From Microbacterium esteraromaticum (GTDB taxonomy: Bacteria; Actinomycetota; Actinomycetes; Actinomycetales; Microbacteriaceae), in the NCBI RefSeq assembly GCF_900163815.1, contig NZ_FUKO01000002.1, forward strand, positions 111,101-175,100: DNA of 64,000 bases, given 5' to 3'. The first letter of the stretch is position 1, and each line of letters starts with the position of its first letter. Below are positions 54,776 to 62,693 of the stretch, piece by piece. A model generated the notes under the pieces. It made no database searches, was not told the origin of the DNA, and saw only the letters and a program-made list of their open reading frames with translations. A program made the translations under genes and the position numbers.

Positions 54776-56122
54776 TCAGGGCTCGAGCATCGCGACCGTG
54801 CGCGGGCGCACGATCAGCCACAGCGAGAGGATGCCGATCACGGCGCATCCCACCATCACCGACGCCATGGTCGTCGCGGTGATGCCGGAGCCGACGGAGA
54901 TCAGTCCGACCACGGGCGAGATGATCGCCGCGACACCGTTGTTGCATGCGCCGAGAACGGATGCCGCAGTGCCCGCCGCCTTGCCGTGCCGGTCGAGAGC
55001 GAGCACCTGCACACAGGGGAAAGTGAAGCCGCAGGCGGTCATGAACAGCCAGAGCGGGATCACCGTGCCCCAGAACCCGAGTCCCAGCAGGTCGCAGGCG
55101 ATGATCGCACTGCCCGAGAGGAACAGCATCCCCGTCGAGAACGCCATCACCCACTGCGGGCCGAAGCGCGCCGCCAGCCGAGCGGCGATCTGCACTCCTC
55201 CGACGACGCCGATCGAGTTCGCGGCGAACAGCAGCCCGTACGCCTGCGGGTCGAGTCCGTGCGTCTGCTGGAACAGGAACGGCGACGCCGAGAGGTAGGA
55301 GAACAGGCCGGAGAAGGTCATCGCGCCGATGATGAGCACGCCGACGAAGACCCGGTCGCTGAAGACGCTCCGGTAGCGCTGCAGCACGGTGCTCGAGCCG
55401 CGATCCTGCCGCCGTGCCCGGGGCAGCGTCTCCGGGATGAAGCAGATGGCGGCGGTGAGCATCACCAGGCCGTAGGCGGCCAGCACGACGAAGATTCCGC
55501 GCCACGGCATCACTGTCAAAAGTGCTGAGCCGATCAGCGGCGCGACCACCGGCGCGACACCGGACACCAGCGCCAGCCGCGACAGCATGACCACCAGTCG
55601 CCGCCCACCGAACAGGTCGCGCACGATCGCCATGGCCACCACGCCGCCAGCGGCGGCGCCGATGCCCATCACCACACGCGTGATGCCCAGCGTCACGAGA
55701 TCCGGCGCAAAAGCCGCGCCGATGCTGGCGACCACGTGCAGTGCGGTGACCACGATGAGCGGCACACGCCGGCCGACCTTGTCGCTGAGCGGACCGACGA
55801 CGAGCTGGCCGATCGCGAAGCCCATCATCGTGCCAGTGAGGGTCAGCTGGATCATCGCGGCCGAGGTGCTGAAGTCCTCTTCCAGCTGCGGGAACGCCGG
55901 CAGGTACAGGTCGATCGTGAACGGGCCCAGGGCAGTGAGCGCGCCGAGCAGGATGATGTAGAGCACCCGCCGGCGGGTCGAGATCGCATCGCCCGGGTGC
56001 AGCATGATGGGCGCCGTGGCCGGATCGGCGCCGAGGGTGCGGATGGCGCCAGTGGACGTCGAGGTGCGGATGGTGCCGGTGATCGTGCGGATGCTGCCGG
56101 TGGAGGTGCGGTCGTCAGGCAC
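54776..56122 (-). CDS. Bcr/CflA-type MFS multidrug exporter
   Basis: A 448-aa major-facilitator protein with 12 helices. LGALTALGPFTIDLYLPAFPQL at the first helix (given as LGALTALGPFTIDLYLPAF) and GQLVVGPLSDKVGRR in the 2-3 loop are the Bcr/CflA signature; it exports drugs such as bicyclomycin or chloramphenicol. The first ~38 residues are an odd Ser/Thr/Arg repeat (TSTG, TITGTIRTST) encoded by tandem ~24-bp repeats; ATG at 56005 (MLHPGD) may be the true start. Neither start has a good ribosome site. Confidence 0.85.
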   Translation of the reverse strand: MPDDRTSTGSIRTITGTIRTSTSTGAIRTLGADPATAPIMLHPGDAISTRRRVLYIILLGALTALGPFTIDLYLPAFPQLEEDFSTSAAMIQLTLTGTMMGFAIGQLVVGPLSDKVGRRVPLIVVTALHVVASIGAAFAPDLVTLGITRVVMGIGAAAGGVVAMAIVRDLFGGRRLVVMLSRLALVSGVAPVVAPLIGSALLTVMPWRGIFVVLAAYGLVMLTAAICFIPETLPRARRQDRGSSTVLQRYRSVFSDRVFVGVLIIGAMTFSGLFSYLSASPFLFQQTHGLDPQAYGLLFAANSIGVVGGVQIAARLAARFGPQWVMAFSTGMLFLSGSAIIACDLLGLGFWGTVIPLWLFMTACGFTFPCVQVLALDRHGKAAGTAASVLGACNNGVAAIISPVVGLISVGSGITATTMASVMVGCAVIGILSLWLIVRPRTVAMLEP

Positions 56123-56243
56123 GGAGAACTTTCACGAGAGGCGGACGGATGCTGCGCCGAATCGATTCGACAGCGCGGTGTCCCATGCTACTCCCCGCTC
56201 GGGAATGCCCCGTCACTCGCGAGCCGCACGAACCTGAACGCGC

Positions 56244-56278
56244 GGATGCCGGATGCTGAACATCAGCATCCGGCATCC
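56244..56278. terminator. Terminator of the sugar ABC operon
   Basis: A 16-bp perfect stem (56244-56259 with 56263-56278) with a 3-nt loop, 20 nt past the stop of the second permease. It lies between the minus-strand operon and the upstream region of the exporter gene (56123-56298, otherwise empty). Confidence 0.8.
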
Positions 56279-56298
56279 GGCATCTTGAGGAACCCGCG

Positions 56299-57267
56299 TC
56301 AGCCCTTCGTGGCACCCGCCAGCAGGCCGCGCACGAAGAAGCGCTGCAGCGCGAAGAAGACGATCAGCGGCACGATGATCGAAATGAAGGTACCCGCCGA
56401 CTGCAGGAACCACTTGTTGCCCCAGGTACCCGACAGCGAGTTCAGCGCCTGAGTGATCGGCAGTGCTCCGGGCGAGGCGAAGATCGTCGCGACCAGGAGG
56501 TCGTTCCAGACCCAGAGGAACTGGAAGATGCCGAACGAGGCGATCGCCGGCATCGCCAGCGGCAGGATGATCCGGAAGAACACCTGACCGTGACCGGCGC
56601 CGTCCACGCGCGCGGCTTCGACGACGTCGCCGGGGATCTCGGAGATGAAGTTGTGCAGCATGAACGTCGCCAGCGGAAGCGCGAAGATCGCGTGCGCGAT
56701 CCACACTCGCGCGAAGCTGTAGCTGACATCGTTCAGCCCGAACCCGGGGAAGATCGCGACATCATTGATCGTCAGCCCCTCCGAGAACAGGCTCAGCAGC
56801 GGCACGAGAGCCATCTGCAGCGGCACGATCTGCAGGGCGAACACGAACACAAACAGCATGTTCCGACCCTTGAAGTCGATCCACGCGAACGCGTAGGCCG
56901 CCAGCGATGCGAGGGCGATCGGGATGATCGTGGCGGGAATCGTGATCGCGAGCGAGTTCACGAATGCCGAGGCGAGAGTCGTGGATGTGCCGCCGGCCGT
57001 GAACGCTTCGACGTAGTTCTCGAAGGTGAACGCGGGGTCGGTGAAGGCGGTCCACCAGCCTGTCGACTGGGTGTCGGCGCCTGGACGGAAGGAGGTGACG
57101 AAGAGCCCGAAAGTCGGCAGCGTCCAGAACACGGCGATGATCACCGCGGCGATCGTTGCGCCCTTCGACGTCAGCTTCTTATGGGCGATGGCCTCGTTGC
57201 GACGGGTCTCGCGTGCGATCTGCCCCTTGCTTCGCGTGTCGAGGACGGGAGCCTGTGTAGCGGTCAT
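56299..57267 (-). CDS. Carbohydrate ABC transporter permease (MalG/AglG-like)
   Basis: A 322-aa permease with six helices and the cytoplasmic EAA loop EAARVDGAGHGQVFFRIILPLAMPA (seen as EAARVDGAGHGQVFFRI). It contacts the ATPase and, with its partner permease, forms the channel. ATG at 57267 overlaps the upstream gene's stop (TGATG). No ATPase gene is nearby, so a shared MsiK-type ATPase elsewhere is probable. Confidence 0.9.
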   Translation of the reverse strand: MTATQAPVLDTRSKGQIARETRRNEAIAHKKLTSKGATIAAVIIAVFWTLPTFGLFVTSFRPGADTQSTGWWTAFTDPAFTFENYVEAFTAGGTSTTLASAFVNSLAITIPATIIPIALASLAAYAFAWIDFKGRNMLFVFVFALQIVPLQMALVPLLSLFSEGLTINDVAIFPGFGLNDVSYSFARVWIAHAIFALPLATFMLHNFISEIPGDVVEAARVDGAGHGQVFFRIILPLAMPAIASFGIFQFLWVWNDLLVATIFASPGALPITQALNSLSGTWGNKWFLQSAGTFISIIVPLIVFFALQRFFVRGLLAGATKG

Positions 57268-58613
57268 CAGCGGATCTCCCTCTGCTTGCTCAGCGATCTG
57301 GCGTTGTAGATGATCAACGGCAGCACGAAGATGAACAGCACGACGGCGAGCGCCGACGAGTGCCCGTAGCTCTGGAAGCGCTGCTGCTGGTTGACCATCT
57401 CGAAGCCGAGCACGCTGGTGTCGTCGCGGCCTCCGGTCATCACCGCCACGATGTCGTATACCTTCAGCGACATGATCGTGATGGTGGTCAGAACCACGAT
57501 CAGCGAAGAGCGGATGCCGGGGACGGTCACGTTCGTGAACCGCTGCCAGGCATTGGTGCCGTCGAGCTCCGCCGCCTCGATCTGCTCGGCCGGGACGGCC
57601 TTGATCGCCGCGGAGAGAATCACCATCGCGAAACCGGTCTGCGTCCAGATGAAGACGATCAGCAGCATCAGCGTGTTGATGACGGGCTTCACCGCGAGCC
57701 AGTTCACCGGGTCGCCACCGAACAGTGTGACGATGGCGTTCAGCAGCCCGAGCTGGTCGCCCTGACGGAAGTCGTACATGAACTTCCAGATGATGCCCGC
57801 GCCGACGAACGAGATCGCCACCGGCATGAACACGAGCACTTTCAGCACCTTCTCGCCTCGCGCCTTGTCGATGAAGACCGCGTAGGCGAGTCCGATCCCG
57901 ACCGAGATCGTCGGTGCCAGCAGTGCCCAGATGAGCGTGTTGATCACGGACGACGAACCCACCGGGTTGGTGAAGACCCAGACGTAGTTCTCGAACCCGA
58001 CGAACGATTCGCCCTTCTTATCGAAGAACGACTTCACGAAGGTCGCGACAGCCGGATAGATGAGGCCGAGCAGCAGCATAAGGGCTGCAGGCGTCATGAA
58101 CAGCACCAGCTGGAACAGATAGCCGGCGCCCTGGCGGGAGCGGAAGTCGGCGAAGAAGAGCAGCGCGCCGACGACGAGCGAGATGGCGACGACGTAGAGC
58201 ACGGCGTTCTGATAGGGCCGCACGAGCATGAATGCCAGCACCGGAATGACCAGGCACGCCACGAGCCGCATGATGAAGTAGCCGCGGCCCGGCCGGGGTG
58301 CGAACTCGATGAGTACGAGCACGATCGCCACGACGACCCCGAAGATGACGATGAAGATGGGAATCTGCACCAGCGGATGCAGTCCGCCCAGCCACACGAA
58401 CAAATCGTTCAGTGAGAAGCCGAGTGTGGTCGGGCGCGCCCCTTCGACGGGCGCGGAGAAGATGAGGAGGAAGAACAGCGCCACCACCAGCACGAACCCG
58501 ACGATGAGAACGATGCGGGTGAGCGCGCGCCCTTTCGCATCAGCGCCATGTGTGGTCAGCGGCAGGTCGGACTGCTCTGTCGTCCCAGGTTTGTCAACAG
58601 TCGATTGCGACAC
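57267..58613 (-). CDS. Carbohydrate ABC transporter permease (MalF/AglF-like), long N-terminus
   Basis: A 448-aa permease. Residues ~160-448 are the usual six-helix MalF domain, with EAAELDGTNAWQRFTNVTVP as the EAA loop. The N-terminal ~160 residues add about four more hydrophobic helices (VLIVGFVLVVALFFLLIF-type and IFIVIFGVVVAIVLVLI), giving an extended membrane part. GTG at 58613 with AAGGG upstream. It is separated from the binding-protein gene by a hairpin. Confidence 0.9.
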   Translation of the reverse strand: MSQSTVDKPGTTEQSDLPLTTHGADAKGRALTRIVLIVGFVLVVALFFLLIFSAPVEGARPTTLGFSLNDLFVWLGGLHPLVQIPIFIVIFGVVVAIVLVLIEFAPRPGRGYFIMRLVACLVIPVLAFMLVRPYQNAVLYVVAISLVVGALLFFADFRSRQGAGYLFQLVLFMTPAALMLLLGLIYPAVATFVKSFFDKKGESFVGFENYVWVFTNPVGSSSVINTLIWALLAPTISVGIGLAYAVFIDKARGEKVLKVLVFMPVAISFVGAGIIWKFMYDFRQGDQLGLLNAIVTLFGGDPVNWLAVKPVINTLMLLIVFIWTQTGFAMVILSAAIKAVPAEQIEAAELDGTNAWQRFTNVTVPGIRSSLIVVLTTITIMSLKVYDIVAVMTGGRDDTSVLGFEMVNQQQRFQSYGHSSALAVVLFIFVLPLIIYNARSLSKQREIR

Positions 58614-58680
58614 GGGTTCGCCCTTCTGAGTTCGGCATCGAACTCCCTCTCATCTATACGAGCAACCGATTCGGGGTGCG

Positions 58681-58715
58681 GATGCGGGGTCGGGCGATGT
58701 GCCCGACCCCGCATC
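58681..58715. promoter_or_regulatory. Hairpin between binding-protein and permease genes
   Basis: A 15-bp perfect stem (58681-58695 with 58701-58715) and 5-nt loop, 34 nt past the binding-protein stop. In sugar ABC operons such a hairpin reduces read-through and protects the upstream message, so that the binding protein is made in excess. Confidence 0.75.
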
Positions 58716-58749
58716 GATCAGCAGGTAGCGCTCAGACTAGCGCTGAGGA

Positions 58750-60081
58750 TCAGTTCTCGTAACCTGCCTGGATGTTCGAGAGCACCTCGTCGGTCGACTT
58801 GCCATCGACCCAGTCGACCATGCCCTTCCAGAACGAGCCGGAGCCCACTGTGGAGGGCATCAGGTCAGAAGCGTCGAAACGGAAGACCGTCGCGTCGTCC
58901 TGCATGATCTCCATAGCTTCCTGGAGGAACGGGCTGGACGCGTTGCTCGCGTCAGCCTTCTTGTTGGCCGAGAGCACACCGCCGAGCTTGACGCGAGCGT
59001 TCGCGAAGTCTGCCGATGCCATGAACTCAAGCACCTTGACGGTGGCCGCGTTGTCGTTGAAACCGGCGACGAACTCGCCACCACCCTCAACCTGCAGCGA
59101 GCCCTCGTCCATGCCGGGCATGATGAACGCGTAGACATCACCATCGGGGGCGACGGTGGGCGTCTCGCCATCGGCGTTCTTCACGTCGAGGAAGTTCGCC
59201 GACAGGAACGATGCCTGGTGCGTCAGCGCACAGCTGCCGTCTGCCACCTTGCCGGCGACGTCGCCGAATGCGGTCGAGTTGATGCTCTTCACGCCGCCGA
59301 AGCCGGCATTGACGTAGTCAGGGTTGAGCAGGATGGATCCGACAGCGTCGAAGGCGTCCTTGATCTCGGGGTCAGTGAACTTCACGTCACCATCGACCCA
59401 CTTGTCGTAGACCTCGGGGCCCGCCTGGCGGAGGACGAGGTCCTCGATCCAGTCGGTGCCTGGCCAGCCGGATGCGTCACCCGATGCGAAGCCGGCGCAC
59501 CAGGGCGTCTCACCCGTCTTCTCGCGGATGGTGTCGGTGAGCGAGATCATGTCGTCCCAGGTCTTGGGAACCTCGACGCCCCACTCCTTGAAGTTCGCGG
59601 GCGAGTACCAGATGTAGCCCTTGAGGTTCGCGAGCATGGGAGCCGCGTAGAACGTGTCGTCGAAGGTGCCGTAGTCCTTCCAGTCCGCCGACCAGTTCTC
59701 GTCCACGGCCTTCTCGACCGATTCCGGTGCTGCGGCGACCTTGCCGGTATCGACGAGGGTCTTCAGCAGACCCGGCTGCGGGACGATCGCGATGTCGGGG
59801 GCGTCGCCACCCGTCACCTTGGTGACGATGTTGCCCTCGAAGCTCTTGTCACCGGTGTACTCGACCTTGATGCCGGTGTCCTTGGTGAACTGCTCGAACG
59901 ATGCGTTCAGATCGGTTGCCTCGCTGCCGGTGATGCCACCGGAGATGCGCACCGTCTTTCCTTCGGTGCTGCCGTCTCCTCCTGCATCCGGAGCTGCCTC
60001 TGCGCAACCGGACAGTGCGAGTGCAGCAGCGCCGACCAGTGCGAGCGGAGCGAGAAGGCGATATCGCTGTGACAGAGCCAT
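58750..60081 (-). CDS. Sugar ABC substrate-binding lipoprotein (alpha-glucoside type)
   Basis: A 443-aa extracellular binding protein. The signal peptide ends at lipobox LSGC. The mature protein has VRISGGITGSEATDL at its start and FRFDASDLMPSTVGSGSFW near its end, features seen in alpha-glucoside (AglE) binding proteins. It delivers the sugar to the two permeases. ATG at 60081 with AGAGGAG upstream. The likely repressor is divergent, with three palindromes between. Confidence 0.88.
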   Translation of the reverse strand: MALSQRYRLLAPLALVGAAALALSGCAEAAPDAGGDGSTEGKTVRISGGITGSEATDLNASFEQFTKDTGIKVEYTGDKSFEGNIVTKVTGGDAPDIAIVPQPGLLKTLVDTGKVAAAPESVEKAVDENWSADWKDYGTFDDTFYAAPMLANLKGYIWYSPANFKEWGVEVPKTWDDMISLTDTIREKTGETPWCAGFASGDASGWPGTDWIEDLVLRQAGPEVYDKWVDGDVKFTDPEIKDAFDAVGSILLNPDYVNAGFGGVKSINSTAFGDVAGKVADGSCALTHQASFLSANFLDVKNADGETPTVAPDGDVYAFIMPGMDEGSLQVEGGGEFVAGFNDNAATVKVLEFMASADFANARVKLGGVLSANKKADASNASSPFLQEAMEIMQDDATVFRFDASDLMPSTVGSGSFWKGMVDWVDGKSTDEVLSNIQAGYEN

Positions 60082-60142
60082 GTGTTTTCTCCTCTTTGGG
60101 TGGGTCCCGATTCCCCAAGGCCGTGACTTCCGCGTACGTTGA

Positions 60143-60154
60143 GGAACCGATTCC
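60143..60154. promoter_or_regulatory. Candidate LacI-family operator near the binding-protein gene
   Basis: GGAACCGATTCC, an imperfect 12-bp palindrome 62 nt upstream of the binding-protein start. It is the same as the perfect site at 60267-60278 but for one base. Confidence 0.65.
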
Positions 60155-60238
60155 AGGACAACCTACTTGCCCTGAGCGCCTTGACACAATGCCACGCGGA
60201 GAGAATTCTCTAACCGTTGTCCAGACGTGATGCAGTGC

Positions 60239-60254
60239 GTGGGAGCGCTCCCAC
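60239..60254. promoter_or_regulatory. Candidate LacI-family operator, central
   Basis: GTGGGAGCGCTCCCAC, a perfect 16-bp palindrome with the central CG typical of LacI-family operators. It stands between the other two sites and could be bound by this or another sugar regulator. Confidence 0.7.
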
Positions 60255-60266
60255 AGCCTAGCGTGT

Positions 60267-60278
60267 GGAACCGGTTCC
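60267..60278. promoter_or_regulatory. Candidate LacI-family operator near the regulator gene
   Basis: GGAACCGGTTCC, a perfect 12-bp palindrome 53 nt upstream of the LacI gene. With the related site at 60143 it could allow DNA looping and co-regulation of both divergent transcripts. Confidence 0.7.
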
Positions 60279-60330
60279 TTTGTGCACTTCTTTTCGATAC
60301 TCTGGCCGGGCCCGACTTGCGGAGGAACAG

Positions 60331-61335
60331 ATGAGCACGATCGCCGACGTCGCTGCTCGCGCTGGCGTCTCCAAAGCCACTGCCAGCCGCGCTCTCAGTG
60401 GTGGCGGCTATGTCTCCACCGAGACCCGCGAGCGGGTGCAGATCGCAGCACGTGAGCTCTCGTACGTCGCACATTCCTCGGCAATGAGTCTGGCCACTGG
60501 TCGGTCGCTGTCCGTCGGCGTCGTCATGCCCTCGCTGCACCGCTGGTTCTTCGCCGAACTGCTCACCGGCATCCAGGAGGGCCTTCTCGATGCCGGCTAT
60601 GACCTCGTGCTGTACGGGCTGCAGGAGGGATCATCCGAGCGTGCGCGGCTCTTCAATGAGATCCTCCCCCGGCGCCGGCTCGACGGGATCATCGCCGTCG
60701 GCATCCAGCCCAGCGCGCGCGAGCTGGAGCAGCTCGTGCGGGTCGCATCCCCTCTGGTCGGCATCGGCCCCTACAGCGAAGGCACCAGCGCGGTCTCCAT
60801 CGACGACGAGGGAGCAGCGCGGATCGCCACCGAGCACCTCATCGATCTCGGCCACCGAGATATCGCCTTCCTCGGCGGACAGGAGGATGCCGCCGCCCGC
60901 GCCCTCGGCGACAAGCGGCGTCTGGACGGATACCGGGCCGCGATGATCGCCGCAGGGCTGGCGCCCGAGATCCGCCATGCGGAGGGATCCCCGACGACGC
61001 CCGGCGGATACGAAGCCGGAGTGCGGATGCTGGGAGACCGCCAAAATCGTCCGACGGCATTCGTCGCCGTCTGCGATGAAGCCGCGATCGGCGGCACCAT
61101 CGCCGCGCGACGGCTCGGCCTATCTGTGCCGACCGAGCTGAGTATCGTCGGAATCGACGACCACGAACACGCCGAGATGTTCTCACTGACGACCGTGCGG
61201 CAGCATCCGCACTCTCAAGGGCTTGCGGCAGTCGAACTGCTGCGCGACCAGATGAACGACCCGCATGCTGCGCCCGTGCAGCGGGTGCTGCCCTCCGAGC
61301 TCGTCGTGCGATCCTCGACGGCTGCGCCACGCTGA
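60331..61335 (+). CDS. LacI-family transcriptional repressor
   Basis: A 334-aa regulator. The HTH is STIADVAARAGVSKATASR with the hinge helix region after it (ALSGGGYVS); the periplasmic-binding-protein-like domain follows, including VGIDDHEHAEMFSLTTV. It probably represses the divergent sugar ABC operon and itself. ATG at 60331 with GGAGGAACAG upstream fixes the start; the open frame upstream crosses the operators. Confidence 0.92.
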   Translation: MSTIADVAARAGVSKATASRALSGGGYVSTETRERVQIAARELSYVAHSSAMSLATGRSLSVGVVMPSLHRWFFAELLTGIQEGLLDAGYDLVLYGLQEGSSERARLFNEILPRRRLDGIIAVGIQPSARELEQLVRVASPLVGIGPYSEGTSAVSIDDEGAARIATEHLIDLGHRDIAFLGGQEDAAARALGDKRRLDGYRAAMIAAGLAPEIRHAEGSPTTPGGYEAGVRMLGDRQNRPTAFVAVCDEAAIGGTIAARRLGLSVPTELSIVGIDDHEHAEMFSLTTVRQHPHSQGLAAVELLRDQMNDPHAAPVQRVLPSELVVRSSTAAPR

Positions 61336-61373
61336 TTCCCACGCCGCGCGGCATTCACTGCACGGAGACGACC

Positions 61374-61402
61374 GAAGGCCCCGGGCGGAACCCGGGGCCT
61401 TC
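61374..61402. terminator. Bidirectional terminator between lacI and rplL
   Basis: GAAGGCCCCGGG (61374-61385) pairs perfectly with CCCGGGGCCTTC (61391-61402), 5-nt loop. It serves the convergent lacI and rplL transcripts. Confidence 0.85.
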
Positions 61403-61424
61403 GATGAAATGCTGTGCAGCGTGA

Positions 61425-61802
61425 TTACTTGAGGGTAACCGTGGCGCCGGCGGCCTCGAGGGCCTCCTTTGCCTTCTCTGCGGTCTCCTTGTTGGCGCCC
61501 TCGAGGACGGCCTTCGGAGCGCCGTCGACGACAGCCTTGGCCTCGCCGAGGCCGAGCGAGGTGAGCTCGCGGACCGTCTTGATGACCTGGATCTTCTTGT
61601 CGCCAGCAGCCTCGAGAACGACGTCGAACGAGTCCTTCTCTTCCTCGACCTCAGCAGCAGCGCCAGCGCCACCGGCAGCGGCAACGGGGGCGGCAGCGGT
61701 GACGTCGAACTTCTCCTCGAACGCCTTCACGAACTCGCTGAGCTCGACAAGGGTAAGGCCCGAAAACTGCTCCAGCAGCTCCTCAGTGGTGAGCTTCGCC
61801 AT
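61425..61802 (-). CDS. rplL: 50S ribosomal protein L7/L12
   Basis: A 125-aa stalk protein. The N-terminal dimerisation part ([23 protein letters not shown] in two pieces) leads to an Ala/Gly hinge ([16 protein letters not shown]) and the C-terminal factor-binding domain ([33 protein letters not shown]). Length is normal. It follows rplJ by 48 nt. Confidence 0.98.
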   Translation of the reverse strand: MAKLTTEELLEQFSGLTLVELSEFVKAFEEKFDVTAAAPVAAAGGAGAAAEVEEEKDSFDVVLEAAGDKKIQVIKTVRELTSLGLGEAKAVVDGAPKAVLEGANKETAEKAKEALEAAGATVTLK

Positions 61803-61850
61803 GATGTATCTCCTAATAGATGGGGGTTGAGTGAGGAAAACGCTGGTCGC

Positions 61851-62339
61851 TTACGCGGCCTCTGCGGTCTCCAGCTTTTCGCGAAGCGCGTCGATGGTCG
61901 CGGCAGCCTTGCCCATCGTCGCCTTCATCATGCCCGCTGCCTTCGCCAGCAGAACCTCACGGCTCTCCAGGGAGGCGTACTTGTCGACCTCGGCGGCGTC
62001 GAGGCTCTTGCCCTCGAACACACCGCTCTTGATGACGAGATGCGGGTTGGCCTTGGCGAAGTCACGCAGAGCCTTGGCAGTGGCGACGAAGTCACCGTGC
62101 ACGAACGCGACGGCCGACGGACCCTTGAGGTCGTCGTCCAGCGTCGTGATCCCCGCGTTGTTCGCGGCGATCTTGGTCAGCGTGTTCTTCACCACGGCGT
62201 ATTCCGCGTCCTGACGGATGTTGTTGCGCAGCTGCTTGAGCTGGGCAACCGTCAGACCGCGGTACTCGGTCAGCAGAACGGCGTTCGAGTTCTCGAATGA
62301 CTTCGTGAGCTCGGCAACCGATGCATCCTTCTGCGCCAT
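61851..62339 (-). CDS. rplJ: 50S ribosomal protein L10
   Basis: A 162-aa stalk base protein, which anchors L7/L12 dimers. [19 protein letters not shown] and [13 protein letters not shown] are conserved. ATG at 62339 with AAAAGGAGTGACC upstream gives the start; in-frame residues further up are untranslated leader. With rplL it forms an operon normally autoregulated by L10-L7/L12. Confidence 0.97.
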   Translation of the reverse strand: MAQKDASVAELTKSFENSNAVLLTEYRGLTVAQLKQLRNNIRQDAEYAVVKNTLTKIAANNAGITTLDDDLKGPSAVAFVHGDFVATAKALRDFAKANPHLVIKSGVFEGKSLDAAEVDKYASLESREVLLAKAAGMMKATMGKAAATIDALREKLETAEAA

Positions 62340-62405
62340 GGTCACTCCTTTTGTGTACGGACGCCGCGCGGATGCGGAGCGTCGACCTTGACTGCCCCAC
62401 GACAT

Positions 62406-62470
62406 GAAAAAAGCTCCGGCGCAAGCGCACGGAGCTCAGAAGAATCTCGCACACCTGCGCGGGCCCCTGC
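62406..62470 (-). promoter_or_regulatory. rplJ leader with terminator-like hairpin
   Basis: On the minus strand AGCTCCG and CGGAGCT (62430-62436 and 62412-62418) form a stem with an inner GCGC/GCGC, followed by six U residues (62412-62407). The CGCAGGTG text just upstream (near 62452-62459) resembles the bacterial L10 leader. It may be an attenuator where L10(L12) binds, or the terminator of the preceding gene. Confidence 0.5.
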
Positions 62471-62583
62471 AATGCAGTGCTTCGATCGACGTGCGCTTTC
62501 GCGCATGACAATGACCGGCGGTCTTCGGTTGCCCCAACTCTACGGCATCCCCCTCCCTCCCCCAAATCCCCTCCCCTTCTCGC

Positions 62584-62683
62584 CGAGTGCACCACTTGTC
62601 GTCGAGTGCACCACTTGTCGCCGAGTGCACGGCATCCGCGCGCTGCGCTTCCGGTGCACTCGACGAGATCACGTGCACTCGGC
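62584..62683. repeat. CGAGTGCAC repeat cluster F1
   Basis: Three direct copies of CGAGTGCAC (62584-62592, 62603-62611, 62622-62630) are followed by two inverted copies (62654-62662, 62673-62681), giving nested hairpins. The 30-nt segment 62654-62683 is repeated inverted at 63819-63848 with one mismatch. It lies right after the AbiEi-like gene stop. The rest of 62471-62583 has no feature. Confidence 0.75.
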
Positions 62684-62693
62684 ACCAGCGGAG

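Noticed and set aside
62584..62683. CRISPR-like array because of regularly spaced CGAGTGCAC units
   Set aside because: Units are only 9 nt, spacers ~10 nt, orientation changes, and there are no cas genes.
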